A DNA stretch of 64,000 nucleotides from an uncultured Bacteroidales bacterium. Lineage in GTDB: Bacteria > Bacteroidota > Bacteroidia > Bacteroidales > Paludibacteraceae. The notes beneath the pieces were generated by a model, which did no database searches, was not told where the DNA came from, and saw only the letters and a list, made by a program, of their open reading frames with translations. Both the position numbers and the translations under genes were made by a program. The stretch is from the NCBI GenBank assembly GCA_937907165.1, contig CALCUH010000010.1, positions 62,001 to 126,000 of the forward strand, written 5' to 3'. Below, in pieces: positions 33,820 through 43,238 of the stretch (position 1 is its first letter; each line of letters opens with the position of its first letter).

Positions 33820-34182
33820 ATGAAAGTATTCATTTCCACCCCCACGCGGGGTAAGACACGAGAGCAGATCCGGGCATACCGCCAGAAGCAGATCAATGTT
33901 CTGAAGGCGATGTATCCGGAAGAAGAAATCGAAGTGATCGACAGTGTAGTGACGGACACCCCGCCGCAGTCCGCTAACGAAAGCATTTTGTATCTGGGGA
34001 AATCCATCTCACTGATGAGCGGCGCGGACACCCTTGCATCTCCGCACCATGCGACATGGTATAACGGATGCCGGATTGAGCGGAACGTGGCATCGTCTTA
34101 CGGTCTCAAAATCATCGATCTGCCGAGGCTTCCGGAGGATGACCCGAAGCCCTACGAAGACGAAAACATATTAGAATTCTGA
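33820..34182 (+). CDS. DUF4406 / nucleoside deoxyribosyltransferase-like protein
   Basis: A 120-residue protein with a Rossmann-like start (KVFISTPTRGKTREQIRAYR), a Ser-rich active-site-like region (MSGADTLASP) and WYNGCRIERNVASSYGLKII. This is the DUF4406 pattern, related to the nucleoside 2-deoxyribosyltransferase and dNMP glycosidase superfamily. It is the first gene after promoter copy 8 and may act in nucleotide salvage; the activity itself is inferred. Confidence 0.75.
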   Translation: MKVFISTPTRGKTREQIRAYRQKQINVLKAMYPEEEIEVIDSVVTDTPPQSANESILYLGKSISLMSGADTLASPHHATWYNGCRIERNVASSYGLKIIDLPRLPEDDPKPYEDENILEF

Positions 34183-34189
34183 CGCCGAT

Positions 34190-34642
34190 ATGCAGGATGT
34201 AGTATTCAGTTCCAAGAAAATGGATTGGTGTACGCCACAGGATCTATTTGACCGACTGAACGAAGAATTCCATTTTGTCCTTGACGCGGCGGCAACCGAT
34301 AAATCCGCTAAGTGCAGCCGGTACTTTACACCGCAAACCGATGCGCTCAGTCAGTCGTGGGCGGTAGGCGGTGCAGTGTTTTGCAACCCACCTTACGGCA
34401 GAGCAATAGGAAAATGGGTAAAAAAGGCATATGAAGAATCACAGATTTCCGACTACCCCATTGTACTTTTGATTTTTGCCAGAACAGATACACGGTACTT
34501 CCACGATTACATCTATGGGAAAGCGGAACTACGATTCATCCGTGGGCGTTTGAAGTTCACGGATGAAGATGGAAATACACCTAACACAGCTCCGTTCCCT
34601 TCCATGCTTGTGATATATCCACCACATAATAAGAAAGGATGA
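34190..34642 (+). CDS. Phage N6-adenine DNA methyltransferase (Dam-like)
   Basis: A 150-residue protein with the phage Dam layout: DWCTPQDLFDRLNEEFHFVLDAAA, the catalytic NPPYG and the closing FPSMLVIY. These single-domain enzymes methylate phage DNA to escape host restriction. Length is typical of the family. Confidence 0.88.
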   Translation: MQDVVFSSKKMDWCTPQDLFDRLNEEFHFVLDAAATDKSAKCSRYFTPQTDALSQSWAVGGAVFCNPPYGRAIGKWVKKAYEESQISDYPIVLLIFARTDTRYFHDYIYGKAELRFIRGRLKFTDEDGNTPNTAPFPSMLVIYPPHNKKG

Positions 34643-34647
34643 TAACA

Positions 34648-35259
34648 ATGTCAACCTCCTCTGGCAACACTCACGACCGGTTCGTTGAGATATATAACAA
34701 GCTGATCCACCGCCCCGGCTCCGACAAGCTGCTTGAATGGCTTGAAAAAAGTGACTTCTTCACCGCACCCGCATCAACCCGCTTCCACCTTGCAAGTGAG
34801 GGTGGGCTCGTCACCCACAGCCTCAACGTATTCGACCAGTTCATGAAGCTATACGCATTCACATACGGCAAGGAACCGGATGACGATATGAAGTCCAGTC
34901 TGGCAATCATGAGCCTGCTCCACGACGTGTGCAAGGTAAACTTCTATAAGCTCGAAATACGTAACCGCAAAAACGAGTCAGGTCAGTGGGAGTCCTATCC
35001 GACATACACCATCGAAGATTCCCTGCCATACGGGCACGGCGAAAAGAGTGTCTATATTCTGTCCGGTTTTATCAAACTTACCCGCGAAGAAGCAATGGCG
35101 ATCCGTTTTCACATGGGGTTCAGCTCGCCGGAATTCAAGGGCGGAGATCAGTCCGTAGGCAAAGTGTTTGAAATGTATCCTCTTGCTATGCTTCTGCATG
35201 AGGCGGATATGAGAGCTACATACCTGATGGAAAGCGAGAGCAGCAAACACAATGATTAA
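34648..35259 (+). CDS. HD-domain phosphohydrolase
   Basis: ATG 34648 is chosen for its spacing from AAAGGA; an in-frame ATG at 34639 sits on the site. The HD pattern is clear: GLVTHSLNVFDQF, LLHDVCKV and a later HEADMRAT. The cellular substrate is unknown; nucleotide or cyclic-nucleotide phosphate removal is plausible. Stop overlaps the methyltransferase start. Confidence 0.8.
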   Translation: MSTSSGNTHDRFVEIYNKLIHRPGSDKLLEWLEKSDFFTAPASTRFHLASEGGLVTHSLNVFDQFMKLYAFTYGKEPDDDMKSSLAIMSLLHDVCKVNFYKLEIRNRKNESGQWESYPTYTIEDSLPYGHGEKSVYILSGFIKLTREEAMAIRFHMGFSSPEFKGGDQSVGKVFEMYPLAMLLHEADMRATYLMESESSKHND

Positions 35260-36586
35260 AATTCTGATGGGGGGGTCTCCGTGTACATTTTGGAGTATCG
35301 CCCAGAAAAACCACCGTGAAACTGTTGCGGAAGGTTTAGGATGGGAATTATTCAAAAACTACCTGATCGCAAAGGAAAAATTCAAACCGGACTTTTTCCT
35401 GTACGAAAATAATAAATCAGCCGCACAGCCGATCAAAGATCAGATTAGCCGGGAACTCGGTGTCGATCTTATGTACATAAACTCCGCGCTTGTATCAGCA
35501 CAAAACCGGCAAAGATTCTATGCCTTTAATTGGGAGGTTCCGCAGCCGGAAGACCGTGGGATTCTGCTGAGAGATATTCTGGAATCCGGTGAACCGTATC
35601 GGGATAAGAGCTGCGCGCTTGTTGCGAACCGGGGGGAAGTATCCGTTGAGCACGATTTGGCTGAAAGCCGTCACACACTTGTCGCGGAGCCGGTTTGTGT
35701 GGCGCAACGCGGCAGGTATAGCGGAACGGATTGTGAACAACACCTCGAAGCGAGAGACGACGGCAAGACGAATACCATCACATCGGTGACAAAAGATAAT
35801 TTGATCGCCGAACCCGTCAGAATCGGAACCATGCCGAATGCAAGCGGTGAAACCCGCGATGCACAGGCAACGCGGATATATTCGATTGATGCAAAGAGCG
35901 TCAATCTGGTTGCAAATGGCGGAGGTCAGGGCGCGAAGACAGGGTTGTATGCGATACCATGCGCCGTATTCAACAACCCCCATGGTTGGAACCACGGTTC
36001 GATTACATACGAAAAATTTCCGACTCTTGCAACCGGATTCGCCGCCTCTCGCCAATGGGACATGGTTATTGAACCCGCTACAACTGGCTATAACAACGCT
36101 GATAGCTCATTCTCGTTTATCAACAAAATATATACAGTCAAAGATGGCTTCATTACCATAAAAGAGAAAACATACCCCATCAAACTGCCGGACGGAGATT
36201 ACATCATCCGCAAACTCACACCCATTGAGTGCGAAAGACTGCAGACGCTCCCAGACGGATACACAAAAGCCGTCAGTGCAACTCAGCGTTATAAGGCGCT
36301 CGGCAACGGATGGACGGCGGAGGTGATTATTCATATCCTGAACGGTGCGCTGAAAAACGTCCCGCGAGATGAAGAAATCGTAGTCCTGTCCATGTACGAC
36401 GGAATCGCAACCGGTCGTTACTGCCTTGACAAAATGGGCTTCACAAACGTAAAATACTATGCCTATGAGATAGACAAATATGCAAAGCAGATCGCAATGA
36501 GTAACTACCCGGATATTATCCAGATGGGAGACGCATTCGATTTGCGAAAAGACGACTGGAATCTTGAATCATGCAGTAATCAATAA
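35252..36586 (+). CDS. Circularly permuted C5-cytosine DNA methyltransferase
   Basis: The protein opens with the catalytic motif IV (MGGSPC, Cys11), then motif VI-like LYENN, motif VIII QNRQRFY and, near residue 310, the motif IX/X-like region (RKLTPIECERLQTLPDGYT). The AdoMet motif I (SMYDGIATG, about 380-388) is at the C-terminus instead of the N-terminus, followed by YYAYEIDKYA. So the usual order is rotated: a circular permutation, as in some known phage-type enzymes. It methylates cytosine C5, probably for anti-restriction. Confidence 0.9.
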   Translation: MIKILMGGSPCTFWSIAQKNHRETVAEGLGWELFKNYLIAKEKFKPDFFLYENNKSAAQPIKDQISRELGVDLMYINSALVSAQNRQRFYAFNWEVPQPEDRGILLRDILESGEPYRDKSCALVANRGEVSVEHDLAESRHTLVAEPVCVAQRGRYSGTDCEQHLEARDDGKTNTITSVTKDNLIAEPVRIGTMPNASGETRDAQATRIYSIDAKSVNLVANGGGQGAKTGLYAIPCAVFNNPHGWNHGSITYEKFPTLATGFAASRQWDMVIEPATTGYNNADSSFSFINKIYTVKDGFITIKEKTYPIKLPDGDYIIRKLTPIECERLQTLPDGYTKAVSATQRYKALGNGWTAEVIIHILNGALKNVPRDEEIVVLSMYDGIATGRYCLDKMGFTNVKYYAYEIDKYAKQIAMSNYPDIIQMGDAFDLRKDDWNLESCSNQ

Positions 36587-36615
36587 AACGACACAAAAAA
36601 ACAGCAGGATACATT

Positions 36616-37647
36616 ATGACGATTGACGAAATCAAATCCGTAATCAATTCACCGACCTACGACTTCCTGCGCACTAACCCGCATCTGAAAGATAACCTGA
36701 TCCTGCTTGGTCTCGGCGGAAGCTATGCCTATGGCACAAATACCGAGACCAGTGATCTGGATCTTCGAGGGGTTGCGCTGAATACCAAGGAGGAAATCCT
36801 GACTGGCAACTGTTTCGAGCAGGTGGTGGATACTACGACCGATACCACAGTGTACGCCTTCAATAAAATTATCAAGCTGCTTTGCTCGTGCAATCCCAAT
36901 ACCATTGAAATCCTCGGTCTGAAACCGAAGCACTACCTGTATCTGTCTCCGATTGGGGAGGAACTGGTGGCAAATCGGAGAATGTTTCTGTCGAAACGGG
37001 CTGTTCATTCCTTCGGAGGGTACGCCAACGCCCAGCTCAGGCGGCTGGAAAACAAAGCGGCAAGATTGACCGGGCAGAGCCAGATGGAGGAATACGTCCT
37101 GAAAAGCATCGAATACGCCTCGGTGTATTTCAAAGAGCGGTATGCAGCTTTCCCGGAGGACTCGCTTCGATTATACATTGACGAATCCCAGAGAGACGAG
37201 CTGGATACAGAAATCTTCATGGACGTCACACTGCATCACTACCCGCTCAGAGATTACAGTGACGTTTGCAATGAGATGAACAGCATCATCAAGTCGTATA
37301 ACAAGATGGGTGGCAGGAATCAGAAAGCAATCGAGCATGGAAAAATCGCCAAGCACATGATGCACCTCATCCGGCTGTATCTGATGTGCTTCGATATTCT
37401 GGAAAACGAAGAAATTCACACCTACCGCGAAAAAGAACATGACTTCCTGATGGATATTCGTAATGGTAAGTATTTGGACAAAGACGATCAGCCTACAATC
37501 GAATTTTACGCGATTGTGGATGCTTACGAGGAACGAATGGAATACCTAAAAAACCATACCAACCTCCCCGATTCCGTCGATCAGAAAGCGATTGACCGTT
37601 TTGTGGTGAGTGTAAACGAAAGAGTATGCAAAGGAGAGACCCGATGA
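36616..37647 (+). CDS. RlaP-like predicted nucleotidyltransferase
   Basis: The first 60 residues carry the polymerase-beta-like motif LGGSYAYGTNTETSDLDLRG, with the GS and DxD catalytic residues. The C-terminal helical part (residues 120-340) is like other RlaP-type phage proteins. This family is seen in phages near RNA-repair genes, but its substrate is unknown. Stop overlaps the next start (ATGA). Confidence 0.8.
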   Translation: MTIDEIKSVINSPTYDFLRTNPHLKDNLILLGLGGSYAYGTNTETSDLDLRGVALNTKEEILTGNCFEQVVDTTTDTTVYAFNKIIKLLCSCNPNTIEILGLKPKHYLYLSPIGEELVANRRMFLSKRAVHSFGGYANAQLRRLENKAARLTGQSQMEEYVLKSIEYASVYFKERYAAFPEDSLRLYIDESQRDELDTEIFMDVTLHHYPLRDYSDVCNEMNSIIKSYNKMGGRNQKAIEHGKIAKHMMHLIRLYLMCFDILENEEIHTYREKEHDFLMDIRNGKYLDKDDQPTIEFYAIVDAYEERMEYLKNHTNLPDSVDQKAIDRFVVSVNERVCKGETR

Positions 37648-38810
37648 TTAAATTAGAACGAACATCCGTTGACGGCTGGGAAGCCGCTGTTCGTGGGATG
37701 AGAAATCCACTAAACAGTTGGGAAAAGATTGATTCCGGCTGGTACTTTGACGGAAGCGAAATGAAATACCGAATCGGAGAAAATGACCTTACACTGATGC
37801 AGAAGCTTTATAATGCTGGTTCCGATCATCGAAAATATCTTCGTTTCATTGACGTGACTGTTGACGTGACCGCTCCGCTTTACTGGGTCGCTGAACATGA
37901 TACATATAAGGTGGGAACCGTAAGAAACAGTTGTAGTTTTATGCACAAAGGAGTATCAAAGGCATTTGAAATTCGGGACTTTTCCGTTTCGGACAATAGA
38001 ATATATGATGTACTATCTCCGTTGCCAGTAAAGAAATACGATTTGGAATATCCATATGACACCGATGAATATAAAACATATACAACCACAAACGGACGGA
38101 AATATAAGGTATTTCGCAACGGGAGGGTAGTCAGATGTGAATTTGACTATGTTGATTCATGGGGAACGGGGCGACTTAGGCATTTTGAAGAAAAAGAAGT
38201 CAAACCATCTGCAAATGCTAACGGATACTATGAAATCAATATAGGAGGTAGAGCGGGAGAAAAATGGCTTTTGCATCGTCTTGTTGCGAAGGTATGGCTT
38301 AACAATTCAAGCGGATTTGAAACTGTAAATCATATTGACGGAAACAAAGGTAATAATTCTGTTGAAAATTTAGAGTGGATAAGCCGAGAGGAAAATATAA
38401 AAAAAGGATTCGATGAAGGATATTATGAAAATCTGAAATCTCTACATTGTAGATACATAAAATGGAAAAATGGTTCAGACGGTATCCCGAAAGACATTTA
38501 TCATAACGATAATTATGAACTTTTTTCTTTGTGCAATGTTTGGGAAAAAAATATTGATATTCTTAACGCTTTACGCCAAGAATATCTTGACACCAAAGAT
38601 GAATCCGTTTTTCAGATGATTCGACAACTTTTGCCGCAAGGATACAATGTTAAATACACGTGGCACGGAAATTATGAAGTGTTAGTTAATCAATATTTCG
38701 CCCGAAAGAATCACCGATTACCAGAGTGGCACACTTACTGTGACTGGATTAAAACTCTGCCATACTTTTGCGAGATTTGCGGGGTCGAAAGCGAGGATAG
38801 CAATGTGTAA
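37644..38810 (+). CDS. ThyX-like protein interrupted by an HNH endonuclease domain
   Basis: Residues 1-115 (ERTSVDGWEAAVRGMRNPLNSW, ITAPLYW-like VDVTAPLYWVAEHDTYKVGT) and the last 90 residues (NYEVLVNQYFARKNHRLPEWHTYCDW) are halves of a family I recall as flavin-dependent thymidylate synthase-like. Between them, about residues 120-285, is an HNH module (LHRLVAKVWLNN, VNHIDGNKGNNSVENLEWIS). No intein start or end is evident, so the insert may be an in-frame homing nuclease. The insert is visibly richer in A and T than its surroundings. ThyX identity is moderate. Confidence 0.55.
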   Translation: MIKLERTSVDGWEAAVRGMRNPLNSWEKIDSGWYFDGSEMKYRIGENDLTLMQKLYNAGSDHRKYLRFIDVTVDVTAPLYWVAEHDTYKVGTVRNSCSFMHKGVSKAFEIRDFSVSDNRIYDVLSPLPVKKYDLEYPYDTDEYKTYTTTNGRKYKVFRNGRVVRCEFDYVDSWGTGRLRHFEEKEVKPSANANGYYEINIGGRAGEKWLLHRLVAKVWLNNSSGFETVNHIDGNKGNNSVENLEWISREENIKKGFDEGYYENLKSLHCRYIKWKNGSDGIPKDIYHNDNYELFSLCNVWEKNIDILNALRQEYLDTKDESVFQMIRQLLPQGYNVKYTWHGNYEVLVNQYFARKNHRLPEWHTYCDWIKTLPYFCEICGVESEDSNV

Positions 38811-39402
38811 AACAATCTACTGTATCTGCGGAAAAACCGCATCCGGGAAGGATACCATCGCCGAGTACCTGTCAAACGCTCTTGACATCCCGCAAATTGT
38901 ATCATTCACGACACGACCGCCGAGACCCGGCGAAGAATCCCAGAATCGCCACATCTTCATTACAGATGAAGAGTGCGACAAAATGCTTTCTGACCAGAAA
39001 ATTGCCGCATATACGAAGATCGGGGATTACCGATACTTCACTACGGTAAATCAGATCGAAGCAATCTTCGAGACCTGCGACGACATGATTTATGTGATCG
39101 ACCCAAACGGTATGGCGTCGTTAATCAACGCCTTGCAGAATACCGGTATTCGGACGGTCGTTATTTACATCAAAGCAGATGACTACGACATACGCCGTCA
39201 GCGTTATCTGGAACGCGGAGGTACGGTTGAATCCTTCATCGAACGCAATATCAGCGAGCGGGATCAGTTTGAGTTGTTGCAGAAATTCGCGATGTTCGAT
39301 TACGCGGTAACAAACGACGATCTTTTCACCGCGGAATGGGTAGCAGAATCTATCGTCATGGCAGAACAGAGATTGTCAGGATCGAGAGGCACAGCGACAT
39401 GA
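38803..39402 (+). CDS. Guanylate kinase-like dNMP kinase
   Basis: A P-loop kinase of 199 residues: Walker A CGKTASGKDT, the GMP-binding-like SFTTRPPRPGEESQNRHIF, and a lid with RRQRYLERGG. This is the phage guanylate/deoxynucleotide kinase layout. It supplies dNDPs for the polymerase. The start at 38803 sits inside the end of the previous gene and fixes the Walker A at residue 8. Confidence 0.85.
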   Translation: MCKTIYCICGKTASGKDTIAEYLSNALDIPQIVSFTTRPPRPGEESQNRHIFITDEECDKMLSDQKIAAYTKIGDYRYFTTVNQIEAIFETCDDMIYVIDPNGMASLINALQNTGIRTVVIYIKADDYDIRRQRYLERGGTVESFIERNISERDQFELLQKFAMFDYAVTNDDLFTAEWVAESIVMAEQRLSGSRGTAT

Positions 39403-40066
39403 ATGTATTGGTAGCCTGCGAAGAAAGCCAAACCGTATGCAAAGCGTTCCGGAACAAAGATCACAACGCATTTAGCTGTGATTTGATTGAATGCTCCGGA
39501 GGACACCCCGAATGGCATATTCAGGATGACGTTCTCAATGTCATTCGCGGGGGGCTTCACCACTCAGGACGGCAGCAAACATGAGATAGAGGGTCGGTGG
39601 GATTTAATCATTGCCCACCCTCCGTGTACCTATCTGAGCAACGCCGGAGCGTGTCGATTGTACCCGCATAAAGGCGAACTAAATAAAGATCGATTCATTA
39701 ACGGGTTGAAAGCTAAGTTGTTTTTCATGGTGTTCTGGCTGTGCGGATGGTTCGGATGCGGAAAAATCTACATCGAAAACCCGATCCCGTCCCGTGCTTT
39801 TGAACTTCCAGAGAAAACGCAGGCCATCCAGCCGTATGAATATGGCAACCCGTACACCAAGAAAACATACCTTTGGGAGTTCGGATTGCCTAAACTAAAA
39901 CCAACCAATATTGTGAAACCGCTCGGTCCGTATGTCTGTGGAAATTCTGAAATATGGAAGAAACAGGTGACGAATGGTACGGTGTACGGCAAAGGAAAAA
40001 AGCGCTCAATACCGAAGCAAGACTTTCGTCGGCATCGCAGAAGCGATGGCGGATCAGTGGGGATAA
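39399..40066 (+). pseudogene. Frameshifted phage DNA methyltransferase-like gene
   Basis: Frame 1 (NVLVACEESQTVCKAFRNK ... HPEWHIQDDVLNVI) continues in a second frame (WDLIIAHPPCTYLSNAGACR, IENPIPSRAF) and a third (KTFVGIAEAMADQWG). Removing one G from the G6 run at 39549-39554 and one A from the A6 run at 39996-40001 restores a 221-residue protein, exactly in frame. The family is methyltransferase-like (ACEESQ and HPPCTYLSNAG). Either natural decay or two sequencing errors. Confidence 0.75.
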
Positions 40067-40117
40067 GTAAAGGAGGAAACAGTCGTAATGGCTTTTGCCC
40101 CGGAGGGAGGTGATAAA

Positions 40118-40330
40118 TTGAATATCTTATACTCAACCGGGTGTCCGAGGTGTAAGCAGTTAGTAAAAATGCTTGATAAACATAATATCAACTACACCAC
40201 GATCACCGATACCGACCAGATGCTCCGCGAGGGACTGACCGAAGTACCCGTACTGGAAGTCGGCGGTATCAGACTCGGCTATCAGGAAGCAATGGACTGG
40301 CTTATGCAGAAGGAGAATAATAATAAATGA
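40118..40330 (+). CDS. Glutaredoxin-like protein (NrdH)
   Basis: A 70-residue thioredoxin fold: the redox motif CPRC in ILYSTGCPRCKQL, cis-proline EVPVLEV and GYQEAMDWL. The start is probably TTG at 40118, with a strong GGAGG 8 bases upstream; an upstream ATG at 40088 adds an unneeded tail. It lies directly before nrdD and would reduce the reductase's partner thiols. Confidence 0.8.
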   Translation: MNILYSTGCPRCKQLVKMLDKHNINYTTITDTDQMLREGLTEVPVLEVGGIRLGYQEAMDWLMQKENNNK

Positions 40331-42397
40331 AGAATAGTAAAAGCATCGTAGAATCTTACCTGAACAATTCCGACTGGCGTGTTAAGGAAAACTCCAATGC
40401 GCCGTACAGTTTCGGGGGACTTAATAAGTATATCGGAGCCGAAGTCAGCAAGGATTACTGGCTTCGTGAAGTGTATCCTGAGGAAGTCGCACAGGCGTAC
40501 ATCGACGGATATATGCACATTCATGACCTCTGTGCATTGACCCTGTATTGCACGGGTTACTCTTTGAAGGATATTCTGTATAAGGGCGTGAGAGGCGTAC
40601 CGAATATCCCGACATCTTCCCCCGCAAAGCATTTTGACTCTGTCCTGAATCAGTGCGCCAACCTTGTAACGGTTTTTCAGAACGAAATAGCTGGGGCGGT
40701 TGCGTTCAATGGTTTCGATACCCTGCTCGCTCCGTTTATCAAACAGGACAAACTTACATATGCAGAAGTAAAGCAGAATATGCAAAACTTCATTTTCAGT
40801 GTTAACAGCAACAGCAGAGCAGGCGCGGAACCGGCATTCTTCAACCTTACTTTCGATCTGACACCGCCTGAGAATATGTGTGACGAATACTGCATCATTG
40901 CCGGTGATCTCGTCAGCTTTACCTACGGATCCTGTCAGCAGGAAATGGATATGCTAAACCGTGCGTTTTTTGAAATCATGCTTGGCGGCGATTCAGAAGG
41001 AAAATTGTTTGCGTACCCCATTAAGTTTTTAGTGGCTTGATACAGCGATGTATCTCGAAAATGTGGTGAACCCGCAAATGCGGGGTGTTGACACAGCAAT
41101 GCAACCGCAGGAAATGGCGGCGAATGTGTCAGCTAACAGGGGAGCCTAAACCATCGCGGCATGGTAATCCTGTGGCAAGATTGTTCAGTAGAACAATAAG
41201 CTCAAACGACTATCCGAAAGGTTACATGCCGGGTGAAATTCCCGACGTGGAAGTGCCACACCTCTCACCGAGAGGATGATATAGTCTAAACCGTCTGCTT
41301 CGAGCAGAGTTAAAGTACCACGAAAGTGGCGGTATCATTGCCCAACTTACAATATTCATTCCCGTTTCGATTGGGATAACCCGAACAATAAGCTCCTGTG
41401 GGAAATGGCGGGCAAGTACGGCACCCCGTATTTTGCGAACTTCATCAACAGTGAGCTTGATATTAACGACGTTCGCAGTATGTGCTGCCGTCTCCGCCTT
41501 GACCTAAGTGAACTCAGACATCGCAACGGCGGTCTGTTCGGTGCTGGCGACTCTACTGGCTCTATTGGCGTCGTCACGCTGAATCTCCCGCGTCTCGCTT
41601 ATGAGGCGCACAGCGATCACGACGCATTCTTTGAATCGCTGGACAAGTATCTTGTCCTCGCCAAGGACAGCCTTGAAATGAAACGTGAATGGCTCCAGAA
41701 GAACGTCATCGACACAAACCTGATCCCCGCGTATATGGAATACGTCGGCACGATCAATAATCATTTCAGCACAATCGGCGTCATCGGCATGAACGAAATG
41801 TGCGAAAACTTCATGGGTAAGAACATCCTTGATCCCGAAGCGCATCAGTTCGCACTGAGTGTTGGAGAGCACATCCGCGAAAAACTGCTGGAATTCCAAG
41901 AAGAGACCGGGCACCTGTATAACTACGAAGCGACCCCGGCGGAGTCAACATCCTACCGTCTTGCCATGATCGACAAGAGGCAGTATCCGGATATCATCAC
42001 ACAGGGTTCCGGTAAGGATGTGTACTATACAAATAGCTGTCATATCCCGGTCAGCCTTGTAGAATCCATCAACACAACATTCGCCCATCAGGATGACCTG
42101 CAGGCACAGTTTACGGGCGGCACGGTAATCCATTGCTATCTTGAAGGTGCCATTCCGGGCGAACACGCAAAGCAGATTGTAAAGTCCATGTTCAGCACCT
42201 ATAAGGTTCCTTACATGAGCCTGTCTCCTATCTCTCGGTATTGCCCTGAACACGGATACGTTATGGAACACGTCGAAAAGTGCCCGATCTGTCATCAGAA
42301 ACTGAAACTCTATCAGCGCATCACAGGCTATCTGCGGTGTGTCGATAACTTCAACCGAGGCAAAGCGGCGGAATTCAGGGATAGAAAACAACTGTGA
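40327..42397 (+). CDS. nrdD: Anaerobic ribonucleoside-triphosphate reductase, large subunit, split by group I intron
   Basis: Exon 1 is 40327-41021 and exon 2 is 41341-42397; joined they give 583 residues, reading FAYPIPTYNIHSRFDWDN across the junction. The glycyl radical site (RITGYLRC ... FNRGKAAEFRDR) is at the C-terminus, with a zinc site CPEHGY/CPICHQK before it. It makes dNTPs from NTPs without oxygen. The upstream NrdH and downstream NrdG complete the system. Confidence 0.93.
41022..41340 (+). other. Group I intron in nrdD (319 nt, no ORF)
   Basis: Exon 1 ends ...CCCAT and the intron begins TAAGTT; the guide GTGG at 41032-41035 pairs with exon CCAT and places a U-G pair at the splice site. 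The intron ends with G (41340). P2 is GATAC-A-GCGA-T-GTATC, and ACGACTATCC/GATATAGTCT is the P7 signature. A GAAA-capped hairpin and a TTCG-capped one lie near the 3' end. Same host gene as the T4 nrdD (sunY) intron. Confidence 0.9.
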
Positions 42398-42879
42398 AAA
42401 TCGCTGTAAAAACAATCGTGGACGAATGGTATCAAGATTATAAAGTACCATCCATGTTCATCGCCTTCCCTCATTGCGGTTTCAAATGCGAGCACGAAAG
42501 CGGGGTTGCCTGTTGCCAAAACAGCAGCCTCGCCAAGGCTCCGACTTTTCAAATCAACATCGAAGACGTCGTCTCCCGATATCTGTCTAACCCCATCACC
42601 AAGGCGGTCGTCTTCGGCGGTCTCGAACCACTCGACGATTATGAGCAAATGCTGAACCTCGTCGCAGAGCTGCGGGAACACACCGCGGACGATATCGTGA
42701 TCTATACTGGATATACGCGGGACGAATGCGAAGAACGCGGATGGCTGGAAACGCTGCGGAACTATCCGAACATCATAATCAAATTCGGACGCTTTATTCC
42801 AAATAGCACACCACGTCAGGACGACGTTCTCGGTCTGATCCTCGCAAGCGAAAATCAATTCGCCATGAAGATTTCATAG
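42394..42879 (+). CDS. nrdG: Anaerobic RNR activating protein (radical SAM)
   Basis: A 161-residue protein with FPHCGFKCEHESGVACCQN (Cys cluster variant used in phage NrdG) and AVVFGGLEPL, the GGEP-like motif. It generates the glycyl radical of NrdD. Overlaps nrdD by 4 bases, so coupled. The cluster spacing is unlike CxxxCxxC; the family form CxFKC...C is known in phage homologues by recollection. Confidence 0.82.
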   Translation: MKIAVKTIVDEWYQDYKVPSMFIAFPHCGFKCEHESGVACCQNSSLAKAPTFQINIEDVVSRYLSNPITKAVVFGGLEPLDDYEQMLNLVAELREHTADDIVIYTGYTRDECEERGWLETLRNYPNIIIKFGRFIPNSTPRQDDVLGLILASENQFAMKIS

Positions 42880-42904
42880 TTGGCGTGACCAAGAAAGGAG
42901 ATAT

Positions 42905-43120
42905 ATGAAAATGAAAGTAGTCAAAACAGACGACCGTCAGCTTCTGGCGGAAATCCAGCAAGCCTTAAAAGAATCAGGGGGGTACTGCCCCTGCAAACTG
43001 GAACACAATCCCGATACAAGATGCCAGTGTAAAGAATTCCGCGAACAGATCACGAATGGAATTCCCGGACCGTGTCACTGCGGACTTTATGTCGTAATAG
43101 ACGATGAATCCAATGGGTGA
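42905..43120 (+). CDS. Ferredoxin-thioredoxin reductase catalytic subunit-like protein
   Basis: A 71-residue protein with three CxC motifs (CPC, CQC, CHC) in the order and spacing of ferredoxin:thioredoxin reductase catalytic chain (GYCPCKLEHNPDTRCQC ... GPCHCGLYV). FTR passes electrons from ferredoxin to a disulfide through a 4Fe-4S cluster. Here it may reduce the NrdH-like protein, giving the RNR a phage-coded electron route. Strong ribosome site AAAGGAG. Confidence 0.75.
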   Translation: MKMKVVKTDDRQLLAEIQQALKESGGYCPCKLEHNPDTRCQCKEFREQITNGIPGPCHCGLYVVIDDESNG

Positions 43121-43238
43121 TCTGGAACAATATCTCTATGTAAAATAATTCAACTACATAAAAATAATCCATTGCAGGCTTGGTTCTACAATGTAAAGGC
43201 GGTTATCTTACCGAAATTACGGACGAGGTAGAGAAGTA

